From Bathynomus jamesi (taxonomy: Eukaryota > Arthropoda > Malacostraca > Isopoda > Cirolanidae): a stretch of DNA of 64,000 nucleotides. The position numbers and the translations under genes were made by a program. Of this stretch, positions 53,000-63,993 are shown one piece after another. The first letter of the stretch is position 1. Every line of letters starts with the position of its first letter. The stretch is taken from contig JAJOZX010009091.1 in NCBI GenBank assembly GCA_023014485.1, forward strand, positions 42,501-106,500. Reading direction: 5' to 3'. Under the pieces are notes generated by a model, which ran no database searches, was not told where the DNA came from, and saw only the letters and a program-made list of their open reading frames with translations.

Positions 53000-53207
53000 T
53001 ATAATGAATGAACCCTCAAGTCCAATTTATGTAGACTAGAGGGTCATCCAGCTTATACAACTTAATACATTTAAGTAATAACTTAGTAATCCGTTAATAT
53101 GAACCAGAGGTTCTAGTTAATATGTATTTTAGTGTTAAAACCAATTTTCATACGACAGATTATCTAATAGTTATCAGATCGACAGTGGTCTCTGACTTTT
53201 GCACGGA

Positions 53208-53210
<3 letters not shown>

Positions 53211-53271
<61 letters not shown>

Positions 53272-53275
53272 AAAG
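53211..53275. repeat. (AT)n microsatellite
   Basis: Directly abuts the Tc1 end. Confidence 0.95.
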
Positions 53276-53602
53276 AAGATCAACACAGCCAAAACAGCAG
53301 AACCACATCATGAAGACCTCATCGCTTTGCCTTTCCAGCATGCAGGCAGTGGTGAGTGCCAAGTAGATAATATCGGCTAAGCACACACACACACACACAC
53401 ACACATCACTGACCCCCTTCAGAATTGGGCCGGGCCTGAAGTGTCTTGTACAAGGTGTGAAGGCCGATGGAACAGGTATTCGCAATATGCGAGTTTATAA
53501 TAAATGAAAATAAAAAAAAAGAAAATGATTTTACAGACATACTGGGAGGACTAAGCCGTGATGTGATTTTGATGTTTGGCTGTGTTGATCTTTTGTGATG
53601 AT
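53274..53602. mobile_element. MITE with AAGATCAACACAGCCAAA ends
   Basis: AAGATCAACACAGCCAAAAC at the left mirrors GTTTGGCTGTGTTGATCTTTTG at the right, plus inner ACCACATCAT / TGATGTGATT. The core has a (CA)n tract and CAGAATTGGGCCGGGCC. Superfamily unknown. Confidence 0.65.
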
Positions 53603-53651
53603 CCGCTTTTTTTTGGTATACCGAACTAATGCAGTTTTTTCCTCTTTCCCT

Positions 53652-53652
<1 letters not shown>

Positions 53653-53692
<40 letters not shown>
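53653..53692. repeat. (AT)n microsatellite
   Basis: About 40 bp of TA. Confidence 0.9.
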
Positions 53693-53694
<2 letters not shown>

Positions 53695-53915
53695 TTGGTA
53701 GATCAATGGATACCCTAGGTAGCCCAGTGCTTTAAGACACTGGGCTGCTGATCGGGAGGTCGTGAGATCGAATCCGGGCGAGGAATTTGTAATTTCTGAC
53801 TGCCAATGCTGGGTCGTGGTTCGGATTCCACGTTAAACTGTAGGTCTAAGGTGGAGTGACAAGCTTGACCTTCGTCAGAATAAACAATTTGGGCGGAAGC
53901 AAAACCAACGATAAC
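53693..53915 (+). repeat. SINE: second module of the composite family alone
   Basis: GGTAGATCAATGGATACCCT, AGGTAGCCCAGTGCTTTAAG (A box), GTGAGATCGAATCCGGGCG (B box), CGGATTCCACGTTAAACTGT and tail AATTTGGGCGGAAGCAAAACC. Same order as the downstream half of 40430-40765. Confidence 0.8.
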
Positions 53916-53919
53916 CAGG

Positions 53920-54034
<115 letters not shown>

Positions 54035-54361
54035 TTCGGGAAGAACCGATTCGCCTCTATTTAAAGGGCATATCTCAGCGGAAAAACAAAGAAAAAGTGA
54101 GAGGAAAGACAGAGGAAAAAGAAAGGGTGGAGGGGACAGTCGAAGTGGAAAAAGACCAAGGATGACAAGGACTGCAGGGTCGAGCCCCATCATCCTTGGG
54201 TGCTAGGGATATATATATATATATATATACTGTATGTATATATATTGTTTTCTTATTAGCCAAGTGCGTCGTGCGTCAACCAATCACCGATGTCAACCAA
54301 TCACGGAAAAGCCGTATTTTTGGGTGAAAAAGAGCAATACTGTACATGCACTTTTAATATA

Positions 54362-55119
54362 CATGGTGGGCCGTAAGTTTCCATACATAGGAAAAATTAA
54401 ACGTTTGTTTTTATGTTTCAGATACCCTAAGAATATGCGTTTGACGTAAGATCTTGTTTACTGATGAAGCAAATTTTTACGTCAATGGAGAGGTTAATCG
54501 GCAAAACATACGTTATTGGAGTAATGCTAACCCTAACTGGCTGAGTCCGACGAAGATGCAAGGTGCCGGTAAAGTGATGGTGTGGGCCGGGATATGGGGT
54601 GACAGAATTATTGGACCAATTTTTGTCAGTGGAAATCTTAATGCCGAAAGGTATCTTAACATGTTGCAAGAAGAGATTTTCCCATCCCTGCTAAACGAGG
54701 AAGGTAACTTCCCAGTTTACTTCCAGCAAGATGGAGCTCCACCTCATTATGGTCTTCACGTGCGTCGGTATTTGGATCAGCAGTTTCCGGATGCTTGGAT
54801 TGGTCGGCGTGGTCCTGTGGAGTGGCCTCCCAGATCCCCAGATCTCACCCCCCTTGATTTCTATCTTTGGGGCACTTGAAGGCCATGGTGTATCAGGAAA
54901 AGATACGAGACATAAATCATCTAAAGGAACGTATCACCAACGCCATTACAAGCATAACGTCAACTGTGCTAATGCGTGTTCATCAACAGTGGGGAACACC
55001 TATTGAAATGTGTTTTCAAAACAATGGCAACCATGTAGAGCATATTATATAAATAAAAATGGTTGTCCATAAAAAAATGTTTATTTTTCCCTATGTATGG
55101 AAACTTACGGCCCACCCTG
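54362..55119 (+). mobile_element. Mariner-superfamily element, DD41D-spaced, N-terminus deleted
   Basis: Ends CATGGTGGGCCGTAAGTTTC and GAAACTTACGGCCCACCCTG, then TA. CATACATAGGAAAAATTAAA pairs near both ends. Contains the gene below. Confidence 0.85.
54448..55052 (+). pseudogene. Transposase catalytic domain with full DDD set, one frameshift
   Basis: DLVYxDEANFY-like start: [20 protein letters not shown] (first catalytic D), [36 protein letters not shown] (second D), [17 protein letters not shown] (third D; 41 residues from the second to the D of PLD). A one-base deletion near 54875 in the G run (CTTTGGGGCAC) ends the frame. The next frame continues [31 protein letters not shown] and NGNHVEHII to a stop at 55052. 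The helix-turn-helix half is absent. This is the most complete catalytic domain of the group in this window, but not functional. Confidence 0.85.
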
Positions 55120-55320
55120 TACTTGTGTTTTGGGTATTTTCTTTAAGTAAAAAAACAAACACAGAATTAATATTGTAATTTTTACTTTTTTTAACAATTT
55201 CTGATATCTCATATTTCAAATTGGTTCTAAGCGACAGTAAAATATGTTAGAAATTGGTTCAAATAATTGATAATTAATTACTAAAATAATTACAAATAAT
55301 TACTGAAATAAATAAATCAA

Positions 55321-55323
<3 letters not shown>

Positions 55324-55361
<38 letters not shown>

Positions 55362-55362
55362 G
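55324..55362. repeat. (TAA)n microsatellite
   Basis: Thirteen units. A (CT)n of about 40 bp lies at 55578-55620. 55620-56230 has no recognised gene. Confidence 0.95.
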
Positions 55363-55574
55363 TCAATTGTATACCAAATCTGTACTGAATTTAGGGTTGA
55401 ATGCAGGAAAGTCTGGCGTATACCGTCAACAAATAATTAATTTATCGCCTTTGCAATCAATGTGTATTGAAAAGTGTTTTTGTTTTTAATTGAACAAACT
55501 CATTTCATGTTTACCAAATTATTCTTTCAAACAACGTGGGACCATGGTTAAAATACTCTCCTACATATTCATTA

Positions 55575-55620
<46 letters not shown>

Positions 55621-56231
55621 GACTATTCATTAGTATAAATAATAACACTACAATAATATGACGTTAATTAAAGTACACCATCATAGCACATATTATTAAC
55701 AAGCTAAACAACTATATTTAAATACTAAACCCTTCCCGTGAAAGTCGAGTATCATGTGTTGAATTTTAATATGACATAACATTTATAATGATTGGTAATG
55801 CTTATTTTAAATGGAGTTACATGTAATATACTTTAATTTGTAATTAAACTTTGTTCATTTGTTTTTCTACTATTTGTCTCTTTAGGATATTTTATCAAAA
55901 CATGGGTTCACATTTGCTTTCCCCCATTATTATTACTGTTTTATTATTATTGAGCTAATTAAATAAACCAGTTAAACAGAATAAAACTGACGCCATTGAA
56001 ACTTCTTTCTTATAAAAATGTCCCGCATTTATGTCCAATGTCCCGATTGCCGTTATATTAGTTAGCGTTTTGGTTATATATAAAATACAGAAATCAGAGT
56101 AAGTCAGTGGAGAAAATGCAATAATGTAGATTAAACCAAATTAAATAATAAAAATAATTGACCATGACAGGTGATCGTGATTTTTTCACAGATTAATTAC
56201 GGACTACGAACATCATTTTGTTCGGAAATAC

Positions 56232-56234
<3 letters not shown>

Positions 56235-56298
<64 letters not shown>
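56235..56298. repeat. (AT)n microsatellite
   Basis: About 64 bp. A short AACCTAACCT-like stretch follows at 56405-56455. Confidence 0.95.
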
Positions 56299-56301
<3 letters not shown>

Positions 56302-56600
56302 CTATCGACCATATTCGTGCGCATGTACATATATCATAATGTTGCGTATTGAGGACCTATATCCATCTTGTCGATCGCGACTTTCTATGGCTACTAAAAG
56401 TATTAACGAAACCTGACCTATGCTAACCTAACCTTACTCAACTTGATCTAACCCAAAATGACGTTACTGAAAGCACCAAACCAAATGCTAAAATTGTATC
56501 TTGGCGCTCCATTCATATAATTCCGATTCCGATTCCGATTCTACACTGCTCAGAATTGAAGTATAAATGAAAGGAACATACAATGAAATAAATGCAAAAA

Positions 56601-57345
56601 ACTTCACTTTTCTACGTGAAGGTCAAAATATGATAATAAAAACCCACTCCAATAGAGAGAGTTTATTTCCACAACAGTTTCGATGCCCACTGGGATCCTC
56701 ACAGAAAAACGAATGAACCAAAAACAAGAGGGAAAAACAGTCCAGGGACCATTAAGAAATTCGCACCTAGGTTAGATCCCGTTCACCCGACACCGGAAGG
56801 GCATTTTTTTTTATTATTATTAAAGGGACCCACTTATAAGTACATTCGCACAAATTTAAAACTATCTTGTTCAATACATACAGATTCTATTATTTTATTT
56901 TTTTACATAATTATTACATTTATTATTACATTTATTACATTTAATATTGCATTATTATTTATTACAGAAATTATAAATTTATTATTACATTGATAATTAC
57001 ATTGTTGTTTATTATACAGAAATTATAAACCGAAAAACGAATGAAAAGGCGAGGAGGAAACAATCCAGAGACCATTAAGAAATTCGCACCTAGGTTAGAG
57101 CCCGTTCCCCCGACACCAGAATGTACTTATAAGCGGGTCCCTTTAATAATAATAAAAAAAAATGCCCTTCCGGTGTCGGGTGAACGGGATCTAACCTAGG
57201 TGCGAATTTCTTAATGGTCCCTGGACTGTTTTTCCCTCTTGTTTTTGGTTCATTCGTTTTTCTGTATCCACCCGAAGAGGATGCCAGTGGGCATCGAAAC
57301 TGTTGTGGAAATAAACTCTGTCTATTAGAGTGGGTTTTTATTATC
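56601..57345. mobile_element. P1 Penelope-like tails in inverted arrangement
   Basis: The left arm (TACGTGAAGGTCAAAATATG, CAACAGTTTCGATGCCCACT, ... AGGTTAGATCCCGTTCACCC) is mirrored by the right arm at 57120-57345. Between the arms lie shorter partial copies of the GIY-YIG 3' region (TACTTATAAG, GAACAAGATAG reversed). The left arm lacks the CTTCGGGTGGAT segment. Same architecture as 19959 and 31505. Confidence 0.8.
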
Positions 57346-57481
57346 ATACAATGAAATGCCAATTACATTTGTATCAATAAAATATTGCCTGTTCTGTGTT
57401 ATATAACTTATCTAAACTGTTGTGAAGGATTATAATATACAACTCACATGGATTCTACTCAGAAAAAAATAATTTGATATA

Positions 57482-57559
57482 CAGGGTATCCATAAAAGAA
57501 TTTTACAAATTTAGTCAATTTCAAAATGGAATTTGTACGATTCTTTTGTGGACACCCTG
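57482..57559. mobile_element. 78 bp mariner-type micro-MITE
   Basis: CAGGGTATCCATAAAAGAAT and ATTCTTTTGTGGACACCCTG, each extended inward by ACAAAT / GTAC-type pairing, flanked by TA. Almost nothing but the two ends. Confidence 0.75.
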
Positions 57560-57569
57560 TTATATAAGG

Positions 57570-57571
57570 CT

Positions 57572-57621
<50 letters not shown>

Positions 57622-57656
57622 ATGTGTGTGTGTATATATATATATACACACACATT
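57570..57656. repeat. (GT)n(CG)n(AT)n compound microsatellite
   Basis: GT, short CGCGCG, GT, AT and AC blocks. Confidence 0.95.
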
Positions 57657-58165
57657 GGTATTTATTTATAACCCGTCTGAACTTTGGGTAAATAAAGCAA
57701 AAGCTTTAAGTTAAAAAAAGATAGCATTTAAATAAAAAAAATGTTTTAAAGGAAGATATGATGACAAAGGTGAAGATCAAAATAAAAGGTAGCTACAGTG
57801 TCCACCTAAAATTTATTTTTCAGATGAATACAAAAATTTCTATATAAGAAAAACGTTTGGGTTTAAAAATAGCATACAATGTTTTTGTGCGCGTGAGATT
57901 GGACAATATATGCAGTAAATTGGCAAAGCACCACCATTTATGATGAAGTTGTGATGAATTCGACAGCGAAGCAAAACCTTAATCAAACCATTCTACCTTT
58001 GACACATCGGCAAGTTTAAAAGACAGTCGTCACTTTAGAATAGACAATACCAACTTAAATATTGACTTTTTACGTGATATCCTCCGGTTTTCATTTAAGA
58101 TTTTTCAAATACAATTTTTACGCTGTGTAAATATTTAACCACCGTAAATAATAAGTTTATATATA

Positions 58166-58166
58166 G

Positions 58167-58199
<33 letters not shown>

Positions 58200-58200
58200 T
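58166..58200. repeat. (GA)n microsatellite
   Basis: About 35 bp. 57700-58160 shows no recognised feature. Confidence 0.9.
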
Positions 58201-58224
58201 TTGCTTAACGTTTTAAAGCATTCT

Positions 58225-58600
58225 TTCCGTCCGGACGAATGACACTTGATTGACAAGACCAAATAATTGACAAGTTATTGTGGGTTAGATTATCATAGTG
58301 TTAGATTAAGCTAGGTTAAGTTAGGTTAAGCTACGTTAGGTTACTCTAGGTTAGGTTAGGTTAAGCTACGTTAGGTTAGGTTGGTTTTTCAGAATGTTGA
58401 TTGTTTGGACTTGTCGACGAAATGTGTATAAGTCCATTTTTCAAGTACGTTCAGTTTGGACGCAACGAATCGACAAGATAACATCGACACTTTAAAAAGC
58501 TAACTTACCCTAACCTAGCTAACCTAATTTAACTTAATTTAACTCACAATATACTTCTCGATAGAATATCAAGTCAATCAGATGTCGTAATCCCGGTTCT
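58225..58600. mobile_element. Foldback MITE carrying TTAGG-type repeats in both arms
   Basis: GACACTTGATTGACAAGACC on the left mirrors CAAGTCAATCAGATGTC on the right. Inside, the left arm has GGTTAGGTTAGGTTAAGC and the right arm TAACCTAGCTAACCTAA. The centre is TTGGACTTGTCGACG. Arms diverged to roughly 70 percent. Confidence 0.65.
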
Positions 58601-59324
58601 TTTCATGAGTATATTTAATTGTTCAATGAATGCAGCCAAATCCTCACCATTGTTTTAGCTTTGAATAACTTTTCTTGTCTTCTGAGGAAGTACGGTTATA
58701 CTGACGCGGTCGCATTCCGAAGTTCTTCTAGTTCAGTCACCGTGTGCGGGAGGGGGGTGAATGTGGTCGGTTAATCGTGTATAAGTTAATCTGAAGAAAA
58801 CTCGTGTTACACTCATTCCCTTTGGATTGGTCCACGTTGCGGAACTCACGGTTGGTTGACACAAGTGTTATTGTAGTTGTGTTTAATCAATAATGCAGCA
58901 ATTTTGAACTACAAACTGATTTGATTATTGTCAATCACGTAATCGAAATTATCACGTAACGATGTTATTTAGTTTCCCTCATACTGTCTAAGAAAATACT
59001 ATGCGTACTGCTACTACTGTACTACACGTACTTTCATAATATCTATTGCCTACTGTCATTCCTACTGCAAGGTCGAAACAGTTTATGTACATTTTTGTCA
59101 TATCCATTTAGTCAATCATTTTCATATGATTTGTCTGTCAAAAACATCGTCGAAGCGTTAACGAAATGGAATGAATGTTGTCGAAAGCATTTGCAGTTTG
59201 TTTAATCTCATTTCCAAAACACTGTACAGTATTCCAAAATTATTCTAAACGTAATCTCCTCTGCATGAGAGAAAGGTCTCAGTGATATTTCAAGTGTAAA
59301 GTTAGGATTTTGGAATAATATATA

Positions 59325-59325
<1 letters not shown>

Positions 59326-59388
<63 letters not shown>
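59326..59388. repeat. (AT)n microsatellite
   Basis: About 60 bp, next to the repeat below. 58600-59320 has no recognised gene. Confidence 0.95.
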
Positions 59389-59393
<5 letters not shown>

Positions 59394-60330
59394 AACTCAG
59401 AATGGTCCCCTGAGAAACTTATATGTTAAACACAGACCATGCATGGAACAAGGAACTCTTCTGGGAAAATTAAATCCACTATAGTCCGAATAAGTAATGG
59501 TAAATGACAAATACCATAGTTTTTCTTTTTCATGATGCTAGCCCGACGTGGGCAACGGGTCTCTCGCAAAGAGGTCCCATAAATACAGCTTCCCTCACCA
59601 GCTATCTGCAAAGCAGACAGGATCCAGCTTTGCGACATGGATCTAGGGTTTAAAGCAAGCCTAGTCCCACTACATTTAGAACCTCTATATAAGTAAAAGA
59701 CTCGTTGCATTCACGTCGGATTGAATAAATCAAAGAAAAAGGGGTAACTATTGTATTTTTAGCCAAAAAAACCAAAACTTAAACCGGGACATTGAGCGTC
59801 CACTTTTCAAGGCACGTAACACGTCCGTTTAATATACACAAACTCAGAATGGTCCCCTGAGAAACTTATATGTTAAACACAGACCATGCATGGAACAAGG
59901 AACTCTTCTTGGAAAATTAAATCCACTATAGTCCGAATAAGTAATGGTAAATGACAAATACCATAGTTTTTCTTTTTCATGATGCTAGCCCGACGTGGGC
60001 AACGGGTCTCTCGCAAAGAGGTCCCATAAATATAGCTTCCCTCACCAGCTATCTGCAAAGCAGACAGGATCCAGCTTTGGGACATGGATCTAGGGTTTAA
60101 AGCAAGCCTAGTCCCACTACATTTAGAACCTCTATATAAGTAAAAGACTCGTTGCATTCACGTCGGATTGAATAAATCAAAGAAAAAGGGGTAGCTATTG
60201 TATTTTTAGCCAAAAAAAACAAAACTTAAACCTCAACCGGGACATTGAGCGTCCACTTTTCAAGGCACGTAACACGTCCGTTTAATATACACAAACTCAG
60301 AATGGTCCCCTGAGAAACTTATATGTTAAA
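59389..60330 (-). repeat. 447 bp tandem repeat, two full copies, minus orientation
   Basis: Unit starts are 447 bp apart (GTTAAACACAGACC at 59425 and 59872) and the two copies are almost identical. The same unit is at 12.2-13.2 kb in the opposite orientation, about 46 kb away. The junction words AACACGTCCGTTTAATATAC and ACACAAACTCAGAATGG are shared. Confidence 0.85.
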
Positions 60331-60475
60331 CACAAGGAAAAAGAAAATGATTCCAAGGACTGTCGTGTAGTCAGAAGTACACCTCGCCAGGGAATGAAAT
60401 GATTTCATTCCCTGACGAGGTGTACTTCTGAATACACGAAAGTCCTTCGAATCATTTTCTTTATCCTTGTGGGTT
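60331..60475. repeat. Hairpin (about 70 bp arms) with a hammerhead-like core
   Basis: CACAAGGAAAAAGAAAATGA to TCGCCAGGGAATGAAAT is mirrored by ATTTCATTCCCTGACGAGG to TTTCTTTATCCTTGTG. The plus strand of the right arm has CTGACGA, GGTGTACTTCTGAATACAC and GAAA in the order of a hammerhead core. It joins the last 447 bp unit in the middle of a word (TGTTAAACACA). Confidence 0.7.
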
Positions 60476-60960
60476 TGCATCATTCATTCATTTCACATGT
60501 TTAATTGGGAAATTCATCCCATATATATATATATATGTAAAAATGAAATTAATAATCAATATTCATTTTTACATAAGAACCAAAATCGCTTAACGCGAGT
60601 TTGGATAATGATTTTACTTGTGGCTTCCTATTCTTGATCGTGTCAAAACCCTACGATCTACCATACCTATGGTTTAGTCGTATCCATTTTTATTTGTTAT
60701 AGAAGTTATTAATAAATTATGATTGTCTTGCATCTCACCCTCGTCCCTAGATTATGCATACACATTGCATATAACTCTTTGCCTCTAATTCGTTCTTGTA
60801 AATCTTCCTAATAATGATTTGTATTATACGTACAAAATTTAATAACTATGACGTCATAAAGTAACTTAATTCTCTTCACGTTTTCCATACCTTGAACACT
60901 GAATCACGTGTTTAGTGTTTGGACATCTTCCGTATTGAATGTATGGTAAATTCCTTAATA

Positions 60961-60962
60961 AC

Positions 60963-60999
<37 letters not shown>
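60961..60999. repeat. (TAA)n microsatellite
   Basis: Thirteen units, then purine-rich DNA. 60500-60960 is unrecognised. Confidence 0.95.
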
Positions 61000-61000
<1 letters not shown>

Positions 61001-61382
61001 GAAAAGAAAAAGAAACCATTCTCTATACATCATTAGTTATGTTGTTTCCTACCTATTGTCTACTGATACCTATCAACCTATCAGTCCATATTTTACGCGT
61101 CTCTATATTACGCACACAACCTATTGGATTATGTACATGTAAAATACGTCCACATATATTTTTTTTTATTATTATTTTTTCTTTAAGTGCGTTCAACTCT
61201 CACAAGGCATTCATTAGGCTTACAGTAGTTAAATGCTCAAATTGGCGAATCAGCAGAACCGAACGTTTCTAAGATAAACAACATCTTTCGCTCTGATCCA
61301 AATTTATAACATATAATGTAATATAACATATTATGTTGTATATAAATTATCTTGTCATGTCTCATGTACTTGTGTTGTACTA

Positions 61383-61515
61383 ATAACCATATATATAATA
61401 ACCATATAATCTGACCATATAATCGGACCATATAATCGGACCATATAATCGGACCATATAATCTAACCATATAATCTAACCATATAATCTAACCATATAT
61501 ATATATATATATATA
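61383..61515. repeat. ~14 bp minisatellite ACCATATAATCGG
   Basis: About nine units, grading into (AT)n at 61496-61514. Confidence 0.9.
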
Positions 61516-62225
61516 TAAACACTGTAAGAATGGTAACGACGTAATGTACTTCAATGAAACTATAATTGAATGTAATGACTTTATATATAATGTAAGAATG
61601 TACTTTAATAGAATTGTAAGGGACAATCATAAGCGAATGGGAAGTAATCCATAATCGAAATCATAATTGTAATAAAACCCAAACAAAAATGATATCGCCT
61701 TCAGAAATGAAGACGTGGCAAAAAAATAAGATTAGTTTTTATTTTTATTTATTTTTTTATTATTTTTATTTGGAAACTTTCAAACACCTGATCGTGTTTA
61801 AAAGGGGGGAAACTTAACCTCCAACTGCCATCCCCCAACATTCAGGCATATTTTATACATGTATTTGTAAAATGAAGGACACTTCATTACGAGACTCTGC
61901 TTTGGTAACTGCTAAGAGACTCCCCTGGTTAGCAGCCTCGCTGCGGGGAGGGGGGCAATAACTGTAAGTTTTTAAGAAGTAAATTTACAGTAAGAGAAAC
62001 TTTTTATTTTCCCCCTCGAGTTGGGCTATCGTCAGAGGAACTTAGAAAAGTCGATAATTATAAAAAGAGAAGAATTAATAAGCAGAAAGAAAAGAATTAA
62101 CAGAGTGTCGACCCCCTAAGGCGACCGAAAAGAATTATAGAAAAGTATAAAGAAGAAGCATCCGTTGCAGCTCCTAACTAGAACCCCCTTCGAATCCGAA
62201 CCGAAAAGGGCCATAAAGGGGGGGT
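61516..62225. other. Non-coding, nothing recognised
   Basis: Mixed composition, with poly-G words near 61955 and 62220. No inverted repeat or coding motif was identified. Confidence 0.5.
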
Positions 62226-62248
62226 TAACATATATATATATATATATA

Positions 62249-62472
62249 TTAGTTTAAATTTTTTTTTACGCAAATAAATTTAAATGGATTAATAATATAA
62301 TAGTAAATATACAGGGTGGATCAAAGTCATGGGGACTATTCATTTTCAGTGAAAGAATATATATTAGGTCATCCCATAAGTAATGTCCTTTTTTACCTTT
62401 ATTTCCAAATGAAAATAAAACTGCATCAAAATAAATTTTAATAAATTTTATATTTTCCTTCATTTTCTATGA

Positions 62473-62478
<6 letters not shown>
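62249..62478. repeat. Direct duplication of 62734-62963, copy A
   Basis: ATTAGTTTAAATTTTTTTTT through CATTTTCTATGACTC is present twice with very few differences. Copy A breaks into (AT)n; copy B continues into the mariner gene. Confidence 0.9.

Positions 62479-62522
<44 letters not shown>
62478..62522. repeat. (AT)n microsatellite
   Basis: About 45 bp at the break point of the duplication. Confidence 0.95.
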
Positions 62523-62525
<3 letters not shown>

Positions 62526-62733
62526 CACTGTTTTCAGATATTTGAAATATTTAGTAAACATCTCAAATAGATATTATTCATTTCAGAAAGCTAAGTTCAT
62601 TATGAGATGTCGAGTAGACGTTTCATATTATATATATATATATATTATACACACGATCTCGTATATTATTTACAGTGTGAACTTATAGGATTTGTGCGGT
62701 TAGGGAATTGGTTTAACGATTGATAGATTCTAA

Positions 62734-62963
62734 TTAGTTTAAATTTTTTTTTACGCAAATAAATTTAAATGGATTAATAATATAATAGTAAATATACAGG
62801 GTGGATCAAAAGTCATGGGGACTATTCATTTTCAGTGAAAGAATATATATTAGGTCATCCCATAAGTAATGTCCTTTTTTTACCTTTATTTCCAAATGAA
62901 AATAAAACTGCATCAAAATAAATTTTAATAAATTTTATATTTTCCTTCATTTTCTATGACTCT
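62734..62963. repeat. Direct duplication copy B, including mariner and CAGGGTGGATC ends
   Basis: Holds a CAGGGTGGATCAAAAGTCAT word (end of another mariner-type element) at about 62796. Then TTAGGTCATCCCATAAGTAATG at about 62850, which is a classic mariner TIR. Confidence 0.8.
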
Positions 62964-63993
62964 CTACCACCTCTCTACAAGCATTTCAATTCCATATTGA
63001 TAAAATTCCTTCAGTTTAGAAGGAAAAAAACTCGGAGAGGGCAATGTTGATAGCCTCGAAACTTTCAAGTTCTTTCCCGTCAGGGTAGTTTTGAAGACTT
63101 CTGAATAGGTGGTAATCTGATGGTGCAAGGTCTGGTGAATACGGAAGATGTGGAATTTTTTCCCAACCAAGCTGTTCAGTTTTGGCAGTGGTGATTTGAG
63201 CAGTATGAGAATGCGCGCTGTCCTGTTGAAACACACCACCCTTACGATTAGCCAAAGAAGGACGTTTTGTTTGCAATGCAACGCTCCGTCTTTGAAGTTG
63301 CTGACAGTAGACCTCAGCTGTAATGGTTTGATTGGGCTGCAACAGTTCAAAATAAACCACTCCTTGAATATCCCACTAAACGCACAGCAAAACCTTCCTG
63401 GGGGTGCAGATGTCCTCTTGGGTGTGGTGTAGCAGATTCCCCAGCACTAACCCACTGCCGATGACGCTTAACATTGTGATGAAGCACCCAATTTTCATCC
63501 CCAGTAATGAGTCGATTCAGAAACGGTGCTTGAAGTTGCCGAGAATGCAATGAAGAGCAAATGTTCACGCGATCTCTACAGTTGTCTGGTGATAACGTAT
63601 GGGGAACCCACTTCCCAAGTTTCGACACTTTTCCCAGTCGTTGCAGGTGGCGATGAACTGTGGAACCGGCTGAATTTAGTCACTGGGCAAGTTCTTCAAC
63701 AGTTACAGCAGGATTTTCTTCAAGTGTAGCTATCAGAAGGTCATCATTGAACTCAACAGGTTGGCCCGAGCGCGCTTCATCAGTTAAGCTATAGCCACCA
63801 GACCTAAACTTCTGGACCATCTTTGACATTTCCTTACATTTAAAGCTTCCTCCCCATAAATATCCTGAATATTTTTTGCGGCTGCAGTCGCGTTATTTCC
63901 TTTTCTAAACTCATAAAGCATTATATGCCTGGTGTGTTCCTCTGACACCTCCACCTTATCCGTAAGGGTGAAATAAACGAAGATTGTTAACAC
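62850..63993 (-). pseudogene. Mariner (DD34D) transposase, at least two frameshifts, cut by window edge
   Basis: Read on the minus strand from 63930: VEVSEEHTRHIMLYEFRKGN, NATAAAKNIQDIYGEEALN (N-terminal helix-turn-helix), a shift, FRSGGYSLTDEARSGQP, then in another frame NRLITGDENWVLHHNVKRH (first catalytic D), another shift, YFELLQPNQTITAEVYCQQL, GGVFQQDSAHSHTAQ (second D) and PYSPDLAPSDYHLF (third D). There are 34 residues between the second and third D, so this is a true mariner. The N-terminus and the outer TIR lie near or beyond 64000. The inner end is the TTAGGTCATCCC TIR at 62850. Inactive copy. Confidence 0.9.

Larger units (their letters stand above)
51736..53210 (-). mobile_element. 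Tc1-type foldback element carrying a mariner-type insertion
   Basis: Ends CAGTACTGTGCAAAAGTTAG and TGACTTTTGCACGGACTG are typical Tc1 TIRs. The arms run inward about 360 bp (51736-52095 against 52272-52425 plus 53000-53210). A second element (52426-52999) splits the right arm at a TA. Between the arms lies only the start of a transposase. Confidence 0.85.

Noticed and set aside
59426..60157. 94-residue frame repeated in the 447 bp units
   Set aside because: Conserved as DNA, but interrupted or shifted in the 12-13 kb copies. No family resemblance, so treated as non-coding repeat.
62964..63350. 128-residue minus-strand frame overlapping the mariner gene
   Set aside because: Out of frame with the DD34D motifs, with no recognisable motif of its own.
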